Below, in pieces: positions 23,266 through 31,952 of a DNA stretch of 64,000 nucleotides. The translations under genes were made by a program, and so were the position numbers. How positions within the stretch are numbered: the first letter of the stretch is position 1; each line of letters starts with the position of its first letter. Source of the DNA: Novosphingobium sp. NDB2Meth1 (GTDB lineage Bacteria > Pseudomonadota > Alphaproteobacteria > Sphingomonadales > Sphingomonadaceae); NCBI RefSeq assembly GCF_900117425.1, contig NZ_FPEH01000011.1, positions 62,001 to 126,000 of the forward strand. The letters run 5' to 3'. The notes below the pieces were generated by a model. That model did no database searches. It was not told where the DNA came from and saw only the letters and a list, made by a program, of their open reading frames with translations.

Positions 23266-23302
23266 GGGCGGCTGCGCCGGCGCTCAGGCCGGAGCGCCGC
23301 CC
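23266..23302 (-). terminator. atpE: Intra-operon hairpin with T-run after atpE
   Basis: On the minus strand, GGGCGGC (rc of 23296-23302) pairs with GCCGCCC (rc of 23266-23272), with an inner CCGG pair. Seven bases later comes TTTTTT. It looks like a partial terminator or 3' stabiliser that would raise atpE mRNA over the b'/b genes. Confidence 0.6.
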
Positions 23303-23313
23303 TTGTCCATGGT

Positions 23314-23541
23314 TCAGGCGACGAAGATCAGGATCATCGCCACGACGAACGAGAGCAGACCGAGAAGTTCGGCGGCCGCGAAGCCGATGAACAGGCGGCC
23401 CTGCTGGCCATCAGCCGCGCCCGGGTTGCGCAGCGCGCTCTCGAGGAACGAACCGAAGACGTTACCCACGCCGATGGCGGCCATGCCGGCGCCGATCGCA
23501 GCGAGACCCGCACCGATGAGCTTGGCGCTTGCAGGTTCCAT
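23314..23541 (-). CDS. atpE: ATP synthase F0 subunit c
   Basis: 75 residues forming the two-helix hairpin of the rotor ring. The Gly-rich first helix ([20 protein letters not shown]) and polar loop (ALRNPGA) are present. The proton-carrying carboxylate is Glu near residue 58 ([10 protein letters not shown]). No sodium-binding pattern is evident. It needs many more copies per complex than its neighbours, which fits the hairpin after the gene. Confidence 0.97.
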   Translation of the reverse strand: MEPASAKLIGAGLAAIGAGMAAIGVGNVFGSFLESALRNPGAADGQQGRLFIGFAAAELLGLLSFVVAMILIFVA

Positions 23542-23596
23542 GACTTAAACTCCCTTTTCTCAAAAATTCAGATGGATGGACGATGTACTTGAAAAC

Positions 23597-24382
23597 TCAG
23601 TGCAGATGCTCGGCGTCGTTGATGTAGAGCGACGTGAGCAGCGCAAAGACGTAGGCCTGGATGCCGGCGACGAGGATCTCGAGCGCGCAGATGGCAACCA
23701 TCAGGATGAAGCTGGGGATCGAGACGAGGCCCATGAAGAAGGCGCCGGCATTGGCGCCGCCGATGACGAAGCTGGAGAGCACTTCGAGCAGGACGTGGCC
23801 GGCCATCATGGCGACGAAGAGACGCAGGCCGAGGCTGAACGGGCGCACGAGGAACGAGACCAGCTCGATCACGAAGATCAGCGGGATCATCGGCAGCGGC
23901 GTGCCGTGCGGCACGAACAGCGAGAAGAAGTGCAGGCCGTGCTTGGTGAAGCCGACCACCAGCACGATCGAGAACGAGAGGATGGCAAGCACGCCCGTCG
24001 CGGTGAAGTGGCTGGTGAAGGTGAAGGGGTGCAGGCCGACGAGACCGAGCGGCAGCAGGCCGAGCAGGTTCGCGAACAGAATGAACATGAACAGCGAGAA
24101 CACGTAAGGCAGGTACTTGCGCCCTTCCTTGCCCACGTTCGCCGAGAGCATGTTCTCGATGAAGCCGGTCATGCTCTCGACCATCATCTGCCAGCGGCCT
24201 GGGACGAGCTCGCGCTTCATCCCGCCCAGCATGAAAGCGTAGAGAACGACCGCGGAAATGAGCATCCACAGCGCAGAATTGGTGAACGCGATGTTGAAAC
24301 CGCCAAGGGCCCAGTGATCGGTGCCGAACAGCGGCTCGATCGTGAACTGGTGCATCGGATCAACTTTGGCTTCGGTTGCCAC
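23597..24382 (-). CDS. atpB: ATP synthase F0 subunit a
   Basis: 261 residues, five to six membrane helices. Provides the proton half-channels beside the c-ring. The essential arginine lies in LVRPFSLGLRLFVAMMAGH; the N-terminal HQFTIEPLF is also typical. It follows atpI and precedes atpE in the minus-strand operon. Confidence 0.97.
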   Translation of the reverse strand: MATEAKVDPMHQFTIEPLFGTDHWALGGFNIAFTNSALWMLISAVVLYAFMLGGMKRELVPGRWQMMVESMTGFIENMLSANVGKEGRKYLPYVFSLFMFILFANLLGLLPLGLVGLHPFTFTSHFTATGVLAILSFSIVLVVGFTKHGLHFFSLFVPHGTPLPMIPLIFVIELVSFLVRPFSLGLRLFVAMMAGHVLLEVLSSFVIGGANAGAFFMGLVSIPSFILMVAICALEILVAGIQAYVFALLTSLYINDAEHLH

Positions 24383-24448
24383 GCGCGAAAATCCCGTTTC
24401 ACTAGTATGCCAAAACGGCCTTCCAATGCGGCCCCCTGAACGAAGGGG

Positions 24449-24766
24449 TCAATCGGAACGCCGGTTCGCAATCCGGATGATGTTTCTGAAGGCGACTGCG
24501 ATCCCGAGGAACAGCATCACCATCAGGCCCCAGTGGCCGCGCCCGACGAACCAGTCAATGGCCACGCCGACCGCCGCACCCCCGATCATTCCCCCCAGCA
24601 GTTCAGCCAGAACGCGGTTGCCGAGGCGGTAGCCCGCGTCGGCGCCTTGCTGGCCGCTGCGCGTGCGCTCCGCCTCGCTGGCTCTGGCTGCGGCAAGCCG
24701 CGCTTCGAGCGATGCGATCCGGGCATCCGCGCCCTTGGGGTCCTCACCGGAGGGGTCGTCAACCAT
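24449..24766 (-). CDS. atpI: ATP synthase assembly protein AtpI-like
   Basis: 105 residues from ATG 24766 (MVDDPSG), chosen because AGAAGG lies 7 nt upstream; an ATG at 24796 has none. A charged coiled N-terminus with two C-terminal membrane helices (AELLGGMIGGAAVGVAIDWF and GLMVMLFLGIAVAF). AtpI aids c-ring assembly. First gene of the F0 operon. Confidence 0.88.
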   Translation of the reverse strand: MVDDPSGEDPKGADARIASLEARLAAARASEAERTRSGQQGADAGYRLGNRVLAELLGGMIGGAAVGVAIDWFVGRGHWGLMVMLFLGIAVAFRNIIRIANRRSD

Positions 24767-24840
24767 GCCAACCTTCTGTTTGCTGAGATGCAGCACAAAC
24801 GGCGTGGCGCGGGAAACGGTCCCCCGTCAAGGGCACCGGC

Positions 24841-24869
24841 CCTTTAGGAAGGGCGGCTTGGCAAGTCAA
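24841..24869 (-). promoter_or_regulatory. Possible F0 operon promoter
   Basis: On the minus strand, TTGACT (24869-24864), 17-nt spacer, TAAAGG (24846-24841). Good -35, weak -10. Confidence 0.35.
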
Positions 24870-24914
24870 CCGCGCCCGATGTGGCTGTAAACCGCAGATT
24901 TGCGGCATGTGCGA

Positions 24915-24947
24915 AGGGGCCGGCAGCCCTCGCAGGCTCCGGCCCCT
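24915..24947 (-). terminator. Hairpin after ydbL
   Basis: AGGGGCCGG (24915-24923) pairs with CCGGCCCCT (24939-24947), with inner AGCC/GGCT pairing. It lies 23 bases past the ydbL stop, before the F0 promoter. No T-run. Confidence 0.5.
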
Positions 24948-24969
24948 CCAAAATTCGCGCGATTTATCC

Positions 24970-25359
24970 TCAGGGGCAGCGCGAATCGCGCAGCGGCGGG
25001 GACGAAGTACGCGTCTGCCAGCTGCCGTCCGGGCCCTGGTACTTCTCGCCCGGCTGCGTCTGCGAAATCAGCAGGCAGCCCGAAGTCAGCGCATATTCCT
25101 CGACCGTGGCATGTGCAGCCGCCGCCTTCTCGGCGTAGACCGCCTTGCGCTTGATGTTGAGCTCGTCGATCACCGCCTTGAGCGAGGGGCTCGGCGGGGT
25201 GACATAGCCGAGGTAGCCGTCGACCTTCTCGCCCACCTGCCCGGCGGCGCGCGCGGCGGCATAGGCGGGATCGCGCTGCGCCAGCGCGGCGGCGGGGATC
25301 ATGCCGAGGACCGCGACGGCGGCCACTGCGAGCCCGAGGTTCCTGGAAAAACGTGCCAT
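24970..25359 (-). CDS. ydbL: YdbL family periplasmic protein (DUF1318)
   Basis: 129 residues. A signal peptide ends AAALAQ. The DUF1318 region follows: EKVDGYLGYVTPPSPSLKAV, DELNIKRKAVYAEKAA, then EEYALTSGCLLI. In E. coli, YdbL is the periplasmic partner of the YdbH-YnbE bridge. It starts one base after the ynbE stop codon, so the genes are coupled. Order here: ydbH, ynbE, ydbL. Confidence 0.9.
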   Translation of the reverse strand: MARFSRNLGLAVAAVAVLGMIPAAALAQRDPAYAAARAAGQVGEKVDGYLGYVTPPSPSLKAVIDELNIKRKAVYAEKAAAAHATVEEYALTSGCLLISQTQPGEKYQGPDGSWQTRTSSPPLRDSRCP

Positions 25360-25360
25360 C

Positions 25361-25567
25361 TCAGAAAATGTCCTTGTTCTTGTCGATCGTCTGGCTGGCG
25401 TCTCCGGCCAGGCGATAGACCACTTCCTGCTTGATGTTGATGTTGAGCTCGATGACGATCGGCTTCTCGGGCGCTTTCACCGTGATGCAGCCCCCCGTCA
25501 GCATCGAGCCCAGCGCCACCACGGTCGCAAGGCACAATCGCCTCAGTCGCTTGCTTGTCCCCGCCAT
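25361..25567 (-). CDS. ynbE: YnbE family outer membrane lipoprotein
   Basis: 68 residues from the ATG at 25567. A lipobox LTGGC makes it a lipoprotein. The short mature part PIVIELNINIKQEVVYRL, ending in DKNKDIF, matches YnbE. It is thought to stack with YdbH by beta-strand addition to span the periplasm and carry phospholipids. It lies between its two partner genes. Confidence 0.9.
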   Translation of the reverse strand: MAGTSKRLRRLCLATVVALGSMLTGGCITVKAPEKPIVIELNINIKQEVVYRLAGDASQTIDKNKDIF

Positions 25568-25638
25568 GCCATCTTGCCCCTCGCCTTGGATGGGCCACTT
25601 GGTTGCAGGGTTGCTTGACCGCGTCAATTGCTGGCTCC

Positions 25639-28600
25639 TTATGGCTTGGGGCTGCTTGCCGGGGGCTGAACGCCGCTGGCAGGAGGCTGAAAGGTTCCGG
25701 GCGGCAGGCTGCGGAAGGCGCCCGGCGGCGGCTGCGGGTTCATCGAGCTGATCAGGCTGTAGAACGGCGCGTGGATGTTGACGTTGAACTTGATCGGTAC
25801 CCGCGCGACCTGCCGGGTGATGAAGTTCTGCTTGGCGTCCTTGCCCTGCTTGATCCCGGTGAACTCCACCCGCGTCACGACATCGCCGGCCAGATTGCCG
25901 TCCATGCCGATGGTCATCTTCGAGTAATCGAGCGACTTCAGCGCGTCGAAGGCGAAGTTCGCCATCGCGGACAAGTCCTTGTACGACAGCGCGCCGACAT
26001 AGGAGACCGTGCCGCCGGGCGCGCGGGAGACCAGTTCGCCGCCGGTGATGCGCCCGCCGTTGGCGTCGAATTCAAGCGGCAGATGCCCGTCGAACACGCC
26101 GGTGGCGGAAAGGTTGGCGAGTTCCATCCGCTCGAGGAACTTGCCCGCATCGATCCCGTCCATCTCGATGCGGAACCGGCGCGGCTCGTTGACAGTAAGC
26201 CGCAGATCGCCGGGTGCCAGCCGCAGCGTGCCGCCGAGGAACGGCCAGAGCCCGCTGTTGATGCGCACCACCTGCTCGGGCAGCAGTTCGATATCCATTG
26301 TTCCATCGGTCACTTCGATGCCGGGATTGGCCGAGGCCACGTGCAGGATCTGGTGCGGCGCGGTCACCATGCCGATGAGATCGGTGAACTGGAGCGTGCC
26401 GGAAAGGCCTTTGACCGGGCCGAACGCGGCCGAGAAATCGAAGTCTGCGGTGCTGAAGCTGCCGGAACTGGTCACCTTCTCGGCGGTCCAGTCGACCACG
26501 CCCTTGCCGTGCACGGTGCCATCCGCATCGGCAATCACACCGCGGAACTGCGGCGCCAGATCGCGCAGTTGCAACCCGCCGACCTTGCCGGGCACGATCT
26601 TGCCCTCATCGAAGACGAGGCCATCGACCGTCAGATCGGCATGTCCGCGCGCGGTGCCGAGATCATGCCGTACCGCTATGCGCAAAACCTCGCGCTGCGA
26701 ATCCGGTTCGCGCAGCAAGGCATTGGCAAGGATGCGGTTGTCCTTGAGCGAGAGGGCGCCGCCCTCCCCCGCCAGCGTCTTGAACCGCGCGGGCTGGAAG
26801 CGGTCCGAAGCGGCAAAGCGCACGCCGCTCAGGGTCAGCACGCCATCGGCAAAGCGCCAGTCCCCGGCGGCATCGGCCATGTCGATCGGCACGGCGGCAA
26901 GCCTTGCGTCCACCCCGTCGAACGTGCCGGCGAAGCCCTTGCCGAGCTGCGCGACGAGGTTGGTCAGCTTCAGCCGGGTCGCCGTGTCCGCCGAACCGAG
27001 CACCACAGTGGCGTCGCGCACTGTGAGCGTACCGGGCCACGCGAGGCCGACCGGACCGCTGTTCAGCACCAGCGGCGTCTCGCCCAGCCGCCCGCTGAGC
27101 GCGAGCGCATTGATGCCGAGTGCCGCCGAAACACCGCGCGGACCGCTCTGCACGATGGCGCGTCCGCCCGCCGGGCAGACCGTCAGTTGCCGCTTGTCGA
27201 ACGTGACGGCGCCCAGTTGCAGGCTGGTGAACGAAGGCGTCATGCAGCGCTGCCACAGCGCGAGATCGCCGCGCGGACTGACTGTGCCCGCGATGGGGAG
27301 GCTGAGCCCCTGCACCGCCCCGCTCGGGATCGCGCCCGAAGCCAGCGCCGTCCCGCTGAAGCTCAGCGAGCCGCCGCGCTCCTGCGTGATTTCCAGCAGC
27401 GGCAGCGCCAGCATGTTGCCACCGGCGCGGTACTCCGCCATGCGCAGCTTGAGCGCCGGGCGGCCGCCCGCACCCGGCTCCATGCGCCCGGTGATCGGCG
27501 GCAGCCCTTCGCCCGCCATCACGAAATTGCCGGTCAGCGTGGGCAACTTGGCCGGCTCCGACGCGACCTGCAGGCGCGAGACCGACAGCAGCGCCGCACC
27601 GCTGCCGCCGCGCAGGGCTGCGCTGGGGGCGACAAGGCTCCACCGCGCGCCGTCATGCCGCAGCACGACATCGCCCGCGAGCTGGCTGCCACGTTCCTCG
27701 CGGGTCAGCGCGCCGCGGATCTTCGCGAGAAGCGGCGCGGCAAGCGTCGCTTCCGCTGCGGTCTGCGCACCGGCGAGCGCCTCTTCCGTCGCGGCGCCCC
27801 GGGCCAGATCGCGACCGGAGACGGCACCCCGGAAGACGAGGTTCTGCCCGCCCGACTTCATGTCGAGATCGCCATCGACACCCAGCGTGCCGGCGGTCAG
27901 TCCTGCGGTGCGCAGGCCCTTCACTTCGCTCAGCACATGGCCGCGCAGCATGCCGAGCCTGAACGCCAGCTCGCCGCCCAGCATGAGGTGCGCGGCCGAT
28001 AAACCCGGCGCGGTCAGCGTGCCGGTGTTGAGTTTGCCCTTGATCGTCGCGCCGCCGAGATCCTTGTCACCCGTCACATCGAGCGCGAGTGTCGATGGCC
28101 CGGTTGCGAACTGTTTCCCGCAATCGAGGCCTGCCAGCCGCACTGGCCCGGCAAAGCGCGGCTTGCCATCTGAAACCGAGACCTGCCCGAAAGCACTCAG
28201 TTTCTCGCCGCTGCAGCCGGCTGCCGCAACGCCGGGCATCACCGCCGCGAGCGTACCCTTGAAGCCGCCCGCCAGACTGCCGGCGCCGTCCGCTTTCGCG
28301 GCCAGCCGACCAAAGTCGGTCTCCAGCAAGGCGCGACCGTCGATCACCCGCAGATCGAGATCGGGCAGTCCCGGCGCGGTTCCTGCCGGCGCATTGGGGA
28401 GCAGCACCTTGTCGAGCGCGCCAAAGCTCAGATGGCCTTGGCGGTATGCGCCATAAAGCCTTGGCTGCTCGAGAATGATCTGGCCAATGCGCGGACCGGT
28501 AAGGCCATAGGCCATGCGCACTTCGGCGCGGGCGATGGTGAGATCGGGATGGGCCGGATCGCCGATCACGATGTCGCGCAGCACCTGCCGGTCCGCGCCG

Positions 28601-28815
28601 ATGCCTTCGATAGTGTAGCGCCCATGCAGGTTCAGTTGCGCCAGTTGGCGGTCAATCAGACCGCCCGCGATCTGCTCGCGCGCCGACCACAGGCCAATCG
28701 CGAGGGCAGCCAGCGCTCCGGCTGAAACCAGCGCGATCCGGCGGCGCTTGCGGCCGCGCGGGGCATCCGGCAGGCCTCCCGCCGATTCGTTCAGAGGCTC
28801 GGTCTCGTCCGCCAT
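25639..28815 (-). CDS. ydbH: YdbH family AsmA-like intermembrane bridge protein
   Basis: 1058 residues from ATG 28815 (MADETEP); a further 17 codons upstream are open but look like leader. One N-terminal membrane helix (IALVSAGALAALAIGLWS) anchors it in the inner membrane. The rest is periplasmic beta-taco repeats typical of the AsmA-like clan. The C-terminal YdbH domain includes ELLPEQVVRINSGLWPFLGG and ends KFNVNIHAPFYSLI. In E. coli, YdbH works alongside TamB and YhdP in moving phospholipids to the outer membrane. Followed by ynbE and ydbL. The Pro-rich tail is not conserved. Confidence 0.92.
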   Translation of the reverse strand: MADETEPLNESAGGLPDAPRGRKRRRIALVSAGALAALAIGLWSAREQIAGGLIDRQLAQLNLHGRYTIEGIGADRQVLRDIVIGDPAHPDLTIARAEVRMAYGLTGPRIGQIILEQPRLYGAYRQGHLSFGALDKVLLPNAPAGTAPGLPDLDLRVIDGRALLETDFGRLAAKADGAGSLAGGFKGTLAAVMPGVAAAGCSGEKLSAFGQVSVSDGKPRFAGPVRLAGLDCGKQFATGPSTLALDVTGDKDLGGATIKGKLNTGTLTAPGLSAAHLMLGGELAFRLGMLRGHVLSEVKGLRTAGLTAGTLGVDGDLDMKSGGQNLVFRGAVSGRDLARGAATEEALAGAQTAAEATLAAPLLAKIRGALTREERGSQLAGDVVLRHDGARWSLVAPSAALRGGSGAALLSVSRLQVASEPAKLPTLTGNFVMAGEGLPPITGRMEPGAGGRPALKLRMAEYRAGGNMLALPLLEITQERGGSLSFSGTALASGAIPSGAVQGLSLPIAGTVSPRGDLALWQRCMTPSFTSLQLGAVTFDKRQLTVCPAGGRAIVQSGPRGVSAALGINALALSGRLGETPLVLNSGPVGLAWPGTLTVRDATVVLGSADTATRLKLTNLVAQLGKGFAGTFDGVDARLAAVPIDMADAAGDWRFADGVLTLSGVRFAASDRFQPARFKTLAGEGGALSLKDNRILANALLREPDSQREVLRIAVRHDLGTARGHADLTVDGLVFDEGKIVPGKVGGLQLRDLAPQFRGVIADADGTVHGKGVVDWTAEKVTSSGSFSTADFDFSAAFGPVKGLSGTLQFTDLIGMVTAPHQILHVASANPGIEVTDGTMDIELLPEQVVRINSGLWPFLGGTLRLAPGDLRLTVNEPRRFRIEMDGIDAGKFLERMELANLSATGVFDGHLPLEFDANGGRITGGELVSRAPGGTVSYVGALSYKDLSAMANFAFDALKSLDYSKMTIGMDGNLAGDVVTRVEFTGIKQGKDAKQNFITRQVARVPIKFNVNIHAPFYSLISSMNPQPPPGAFRSLPPGTFQPPASGVQPPASSPKP

Positions 28816-28881
28816 TGCCCGCCTTGTCGCCCAGCAGGCGGGCCGACGCAATGCACGGACTCGCAAAGCATGGTGGCGGGT

Positions 28882-29193
28882 TCAGCCGAGCAGCAAGAGC
28901 ACGAGGACGCCGAGCACGGCGCCGATCTTCTGCTTGTCGGTCAGGCCCTCGCCATAACCGAATACGCCGATCAAAGTCGCGCCGACCGCGACGCCGACCG
29001 CGAACAGCAGGCCCGCCCGGGCCAGCCCGACCCCGCTTGTCCGCAGCATGAATTGCCAGGTCAGGTTACCGGCAACAACGAACGAAGCCGCAAGAGCCAT
29101 CCGCCAACTGCCGCCATGAAGCGAAAATTCCTTGGATATCACGTCGGCTATCAGATCGAGCGTGACCACTGCGGCCAGAAACGGCACCCACAC
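28882..29193 (-). CDS. Small four-helix membrane protein, SMR/EamA-like
   Basis: About 103 residues from a GTG at 29193; the start is uncertain, as the frame is open to 29316 inside the ykgB gene. Four hydrophobic helices fit the small multidrug-resistance size: VPFLAAVVTLDLIADV, MALAASFVVAGNLTWQFM, LLFAVGVAVGATLIGVFGY and KIGAVLGVLVLLLLG. The conserved SMR glutamate near the N-terminus is not obvious, so it may belong to an EamA-related family of unknown substrate. It follows the YkgB-like gene on the same strand. Confidence 0.7.
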   Translation of the reverse strand: MWVPFLAAVVTLDLIADVISKEFSLHGGSWRMALAASFVVAGNLTWQFMLRTSGVGLARAGLLFAVGVAVGATLIGVFGYGEGLTDKQKIGAVLGVLVLLLLG

Positions 29194-29248
29194 CGGGATA
29201 GCGGCGACCGGCGCAAGCGCCGTGGTCGCCGCCTCCGGAGCTGCAGTG

Positions 29249-29731
29249 TCAGGCCGCCTCCATGGCGAACCGGCCGCCCTGCATCGGTGCAACGCGCGCC
29301 GCCGCGAAGGCTTCACCCGCGCTCCACAGCGCTGCGCCGAGCAGGGTCAGGTCCTTGAGCAGGAAGCCCGCGTCGCTCGACTGCGGATCGAGACCGGGGG
29401 TGGTGAACAGGAAGCTCAGCGTGGTGACCAGCGCACCCGCCATGCCGAGGCTGCCGAGCGCCGAAATGCGCGGAGCAAAGCTGCGGGTCGCGACCATCAG
29501 GCCCAGCGCGATCTCGATCACGCCGATGAAGTTCGAAGCGCCCTGCTCGCCGAGCGTCGGGCCGGCCCAGAACAGCAACGGCGAATGCGCCATCAGCGGG
29601 GCAATCCCGGCGGCTTCGTGCGGGGTGAACTTATAGAGCCCGAACGCGAGGAAAAAGAACACGAGGCTGTAGCGCAGGATACCGGCGCCGGTCTTGCCGA
29701 GGCGGGCCTCGAAGGTGGGGGACAGGAACAT
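29249..29731 (-). CDS. YkgB family membrane protein (DUF417)
   Basis: 160 residues from ATG 29731, with GAGGAGAG directly upstream. Family features: FGLYKFTPHEAAGIAPLMAH, SNFIGVIEIALGLMVATR, LVTTLSFLFTTPG, and GFLLKDLTLLGAALWSAGEA. Four membrane helices, DoxX-like fold, no proven biochemistry; members are often tied to reactive chlorine or oxidative stress. Divergent from a Cys-rich MarR regulator, which probably controls it. Confidence 0.88.
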   Translation of the reverse strand: MFLSPTFEARLGKTGAGILRYSLVFFFLAFGLYKFTPHEAAGIAPLMAHSPLLFWAGPTLGEQGASNFIGVIEIALGLMVATRSFAPRISALGSLGMAGALVTTLSFLFTTPGLDPQSSDAGFLLKDLTLLGAALWSAGEAFAAARVAPMQGGRFAMEAA

Positions 29732-29825
29732 GGGTACTCTCCTCAGGTCATCATGCCGAGGAGCGGGATGCCCGTCGGCGCACTTTGTGTGCGCCAATCA
29801 TATAAATCGATTCGCACTTGAAGTC

Positions 29826-29840
29826 TATGCGTGAAGCATA
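29826..29840. promoter_or_regulatory. Candidate MarR operator
   Basis: TATGC-gtgaa-GCATA, an inverted repeat in the 121-bp space between the divergent ykgB-like and marR-like genes. It sits 13 bases before the marR start codon. A second small palindrome, ACTTGAAGT, lies just left. Confidence 0.45.
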
Positions 29841-29852
29841 TAACTGGCGGGA

Positions 29853-30368
29853 ATGAGTTCCATGCGTGACACCAATCTCGTCGGCGCGCTCGCCGTGGCC
29901 ATCGGCGATGCAATCACCCGCGCGGCTGAAGCTGCTGCGCCCGAGCCGGGCCCGGCGGCGGCTGCCTTGAAGCTGATCGCGCATCTGCCGGGCATGAGCA
30001 TCGATGCGCTGCGCATCGGCGTCGGCCTCTCGCACCCCGGCGCGGTGCGGTTGGTGGACCGGCTGGCGGCGCGTGGACTGGTCGAGCGCCGCGCCAGCGC
30101 GGAGGATGGCCGACGCGTTGCGCTTCACCTGACGGCGCAGGGCGAAACCGCCGCTGCAGCCATCGCGCAAGGCCGACACGAGGCCATCGCGCAGGCGCTT
30201 GCCGCTTTGCCTGATGCGGAGCGGGAGGCTTTCATCGGCACCACGGAAAAGCTGCTCGCCGCGCTGGTCGCGGGTCCGGACGACGCGCTGCGCGTTTGCC
30301 GCCTCTGCGACGAGAACGTCTGCACGCGCTGCCCGGTCGATATCTGCCTCGGCGGGACGGGCGACTGA
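29853..30368 (+). CDS. MarR family regulator with C-terminal cysteine cluster
   Basis: 171 residues. The winged helix spans about residues 35-110: MSIDALRIGVGLSHPGAVRL, VDRLAARGLVERR, DGRRVALHLTAQG. It ends in CRLCDENVCTRCPVDIC, five cysteines in 17 residues spaced C-x2-C-x4-C-x2-C-x4-C. This could bind a metal or act as a redox switch (inference). It probably represses the divergent ykgB-like gene. An in-frame ATG at 29862 is an alternative start. A hairpin CCAAATC/GATTTGG at 30370-30387 follows the gene without a T-run. Confidence 0.88.
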   Translation: MSSMRDTNLVGALAVAIGDAITRAAEAAAPEPGPAAAALKLIAHLPGMSIDALRIGVGLSHPGAVRLVDRLAARGLVERRASAEDGRRVALHLTAQGETAAAAIAQGRHEAIAQALAALPDAEREAFIGTTEKLLAALVAGPDDALRVCRLCDENVCTRCPVDICLGGTGD

Positions 30369-30417
30369 GCCAAATCGGTCGATTTGGCGCGCTTGCGCCC
30401 TGCACCCGGCGCGGGCA

Positions 30418-31176
30418 ATGTCCGGCGCGACCATGGACGAACCGCCCAGCCTTTTCCCGCAGCCTAGCCGCGAAAAGTCGGAGAAGGACCGCGTGCGCGA
30501 GGCGGGCCTCGATCCCTCCGGCCACCGCGCCCGGCTCAGGAAACGGCTGCTCGATGGCGGCGACGATGCGCTCGGCGATCACGAAGTCATCGAATATCTG
30601 CTGATGACGGCCATCCCCCGGCAGGATGTGAAGCCGCATGCCCGCATGCTGCTCCAGCGCTTCGGCAGTCTCGCAGGTGTCCTGAACGCAGATGCGCAAA
30701 CGCTGATGGGAGTGCCCGGCATCAAGGATGCCGCCGCCGCCGCGCTCAAGATTGTCGGGGTATCCGCCCGCCGGCTCGCCCGCCAGACTGTCCGCGAGGA
30801 GCCGGTGCTCTCGAGCTGGCAGGCGCTGCTCGACTATCTCCACATCGACATGGCCCACCTCAACCACGAGCGGGTGCGCGTGCTCTATCTCAACACGCAG
30901 AACCGCCTGATCCTCGACCAGATCGTCAGCGACGGCACGCTCGACGAATCGGCGATCTACACGCGCGAGATCATCGCCAAGGCCATGGCGATCGGCGCCG
31001 CCGCGCTGATCCTCGTCCACAACCACCCCTCCGGCAGCCCGGAGCCCAGCCGCGCGGATATCCAGATCACTCAGAAGATCATCGAAGCCGGGCGACTGCT
31101 GGGCATTACGGTCCACGATCACGTGATCATCGGGCGGCAGGGCCATGTCAGCCTGAAGGCGAAGGGCCTGATCTGA
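30418..31176 (+). CDS. radC: RadC/JAB-MPN domain DNA repair family protein
   Basis: 252 residues from ATG 30418 (30433 is also possible). An N-terminal helix-hairpin-helix region (LMGVPGIKDAAAAALKIV) precedes a JAB1/MPN-like metalloprotease fold with the motif LVHNHPSGSPEPSRAD. The old link to repair is weak, and the true function of RadC is unresolved. Its stop overlaps the start of the NRDE gene by one base. Confidence 0.93.
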   Translation: MSGATMDEPPSLFPQPSREKSEKDRVREAGLDPSGHRARLRKRLLDGGDDALGDHEVIEYLLMTAIPRQDVKPHARMLLQRFGSLAGVLNADAQTLMGVPGIKDAAAAALKIVGVSARRLARQTVREEPVLSSWQALLDYLHIDMAHLNHERVRVLYLNTQNRLILDQIVSDGTLDESAIYTREIIAKAMAIGAAALILVHNHPSGSPEPSRADIQITQKIIEAGRLLGITVHDHVIIGRQGHVSLKAKGLI

Positions 31177-31880
31177 TGTGCGTCGCCGCTGCCGCCTTCC
31201 GTGCGCATCCGCGCTGGCGCCTTGTCGTGATCGGCAATCGCGACGAGTTTCACGAACGCCCGACCGCGCCGCTTGCGCGCTGGCCGAATGGTGCGATCGC
31301 CGGACGTGACTTGCAGGCGGGCGGAACGTGGCTGGGGGTCAACGCGGCGGGCCGTTTCGCCCTCGTCACCAACTTGCGCGTCGAAGGCTATCCAAGGCCC
31401 GAGCTTGCCTCGCGCGGGGCGTTGGTAACCGATTGGCTGGCCGGGCACGATCCCGCCGCACCGGAAACGATGAACCCGTTCAATCTGTTCATGGCCGATG
31501 CCGGGAACGCGTGGCATCTCACCAACCACCCGGACGTGCACCGCCTCCCCCTCGCGCCTGGCATCCACGGCCTCTCCAACGGCGCGCATGACGCGCCATG
31601 GGCCAAGACACGCGCACTGGAGGCCGCGCTTGGCGCCTGGCTTGCTGCGGGTAAGGACGATCCGGCCCCCCTCTTCGCCGCGCTGGCCGACCGCACCGAG
31701 CTTCCCGGCACCGGACCGGAACCGCGTTTCTCCCCCGTCTTCATCTGCAATCCGGTCTACGGCACGCGCTGCTCGACCGTGCTGCTGATCGCCTCGGACG
31801 GCACCGCACGGATCATCGAGCGCCGCTTCGCTGCGGAAGGCGAACCAGCGGGCGAGACCGCAATCGCCTTCAAGGCCTGA
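31176..31880 (+). CDS. NRDE family protein (TANGO2-like)
   Basis: 234 residues. Begins MCVAAAAF, so a Cys becomes residue 2 or the N-terminal nucleophile, and carries the family-naming motif GNRDEF. Then come GGTWLGVNAAGRFALVTN and HGLSNGAHDAPWAKT. Related to the human heme- or lipid-linked TANGO2. The bacterial role is unknown. Coupled to radC by TGATG overlap. Confidence 0.88.
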   Translation: MCVAAAAFRAHPRWRLVVIGNRDEFHERPTAPLARWPNGAIAGRDLQAGGTWLGVNAAGRFALVTNLRVEGYPRPELASRGALVTDWLAGHDPAAPETMNPFNLFMADAGNAWHLTNHPDVHRLPLAPGIHGLSNGAHDAPWAKTRALEAALGAWLAAGKDDPAPLFAALADRTELPGTGPEPRFSPVFICNPVYGTRCSTVLLIASDGTARIIERRFAAEGEPAGETAIAFKA

Positions 31881-31952
31881 CCCGCGCCCTCTTGCCTTCC
31901 CGCCCCCCTCCCCCTAGCGGCTCTGCCCACGCATTTGCTTGAGGAGTCGCCG

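Noticed and set aside
25555..28002. 815-codon open frame opposite ydbH
   Set aside because: Arg/Ala/Gln-rich shadow of the AsmA-like gene; two overlapping plus-strand frames of the same kind exist here.
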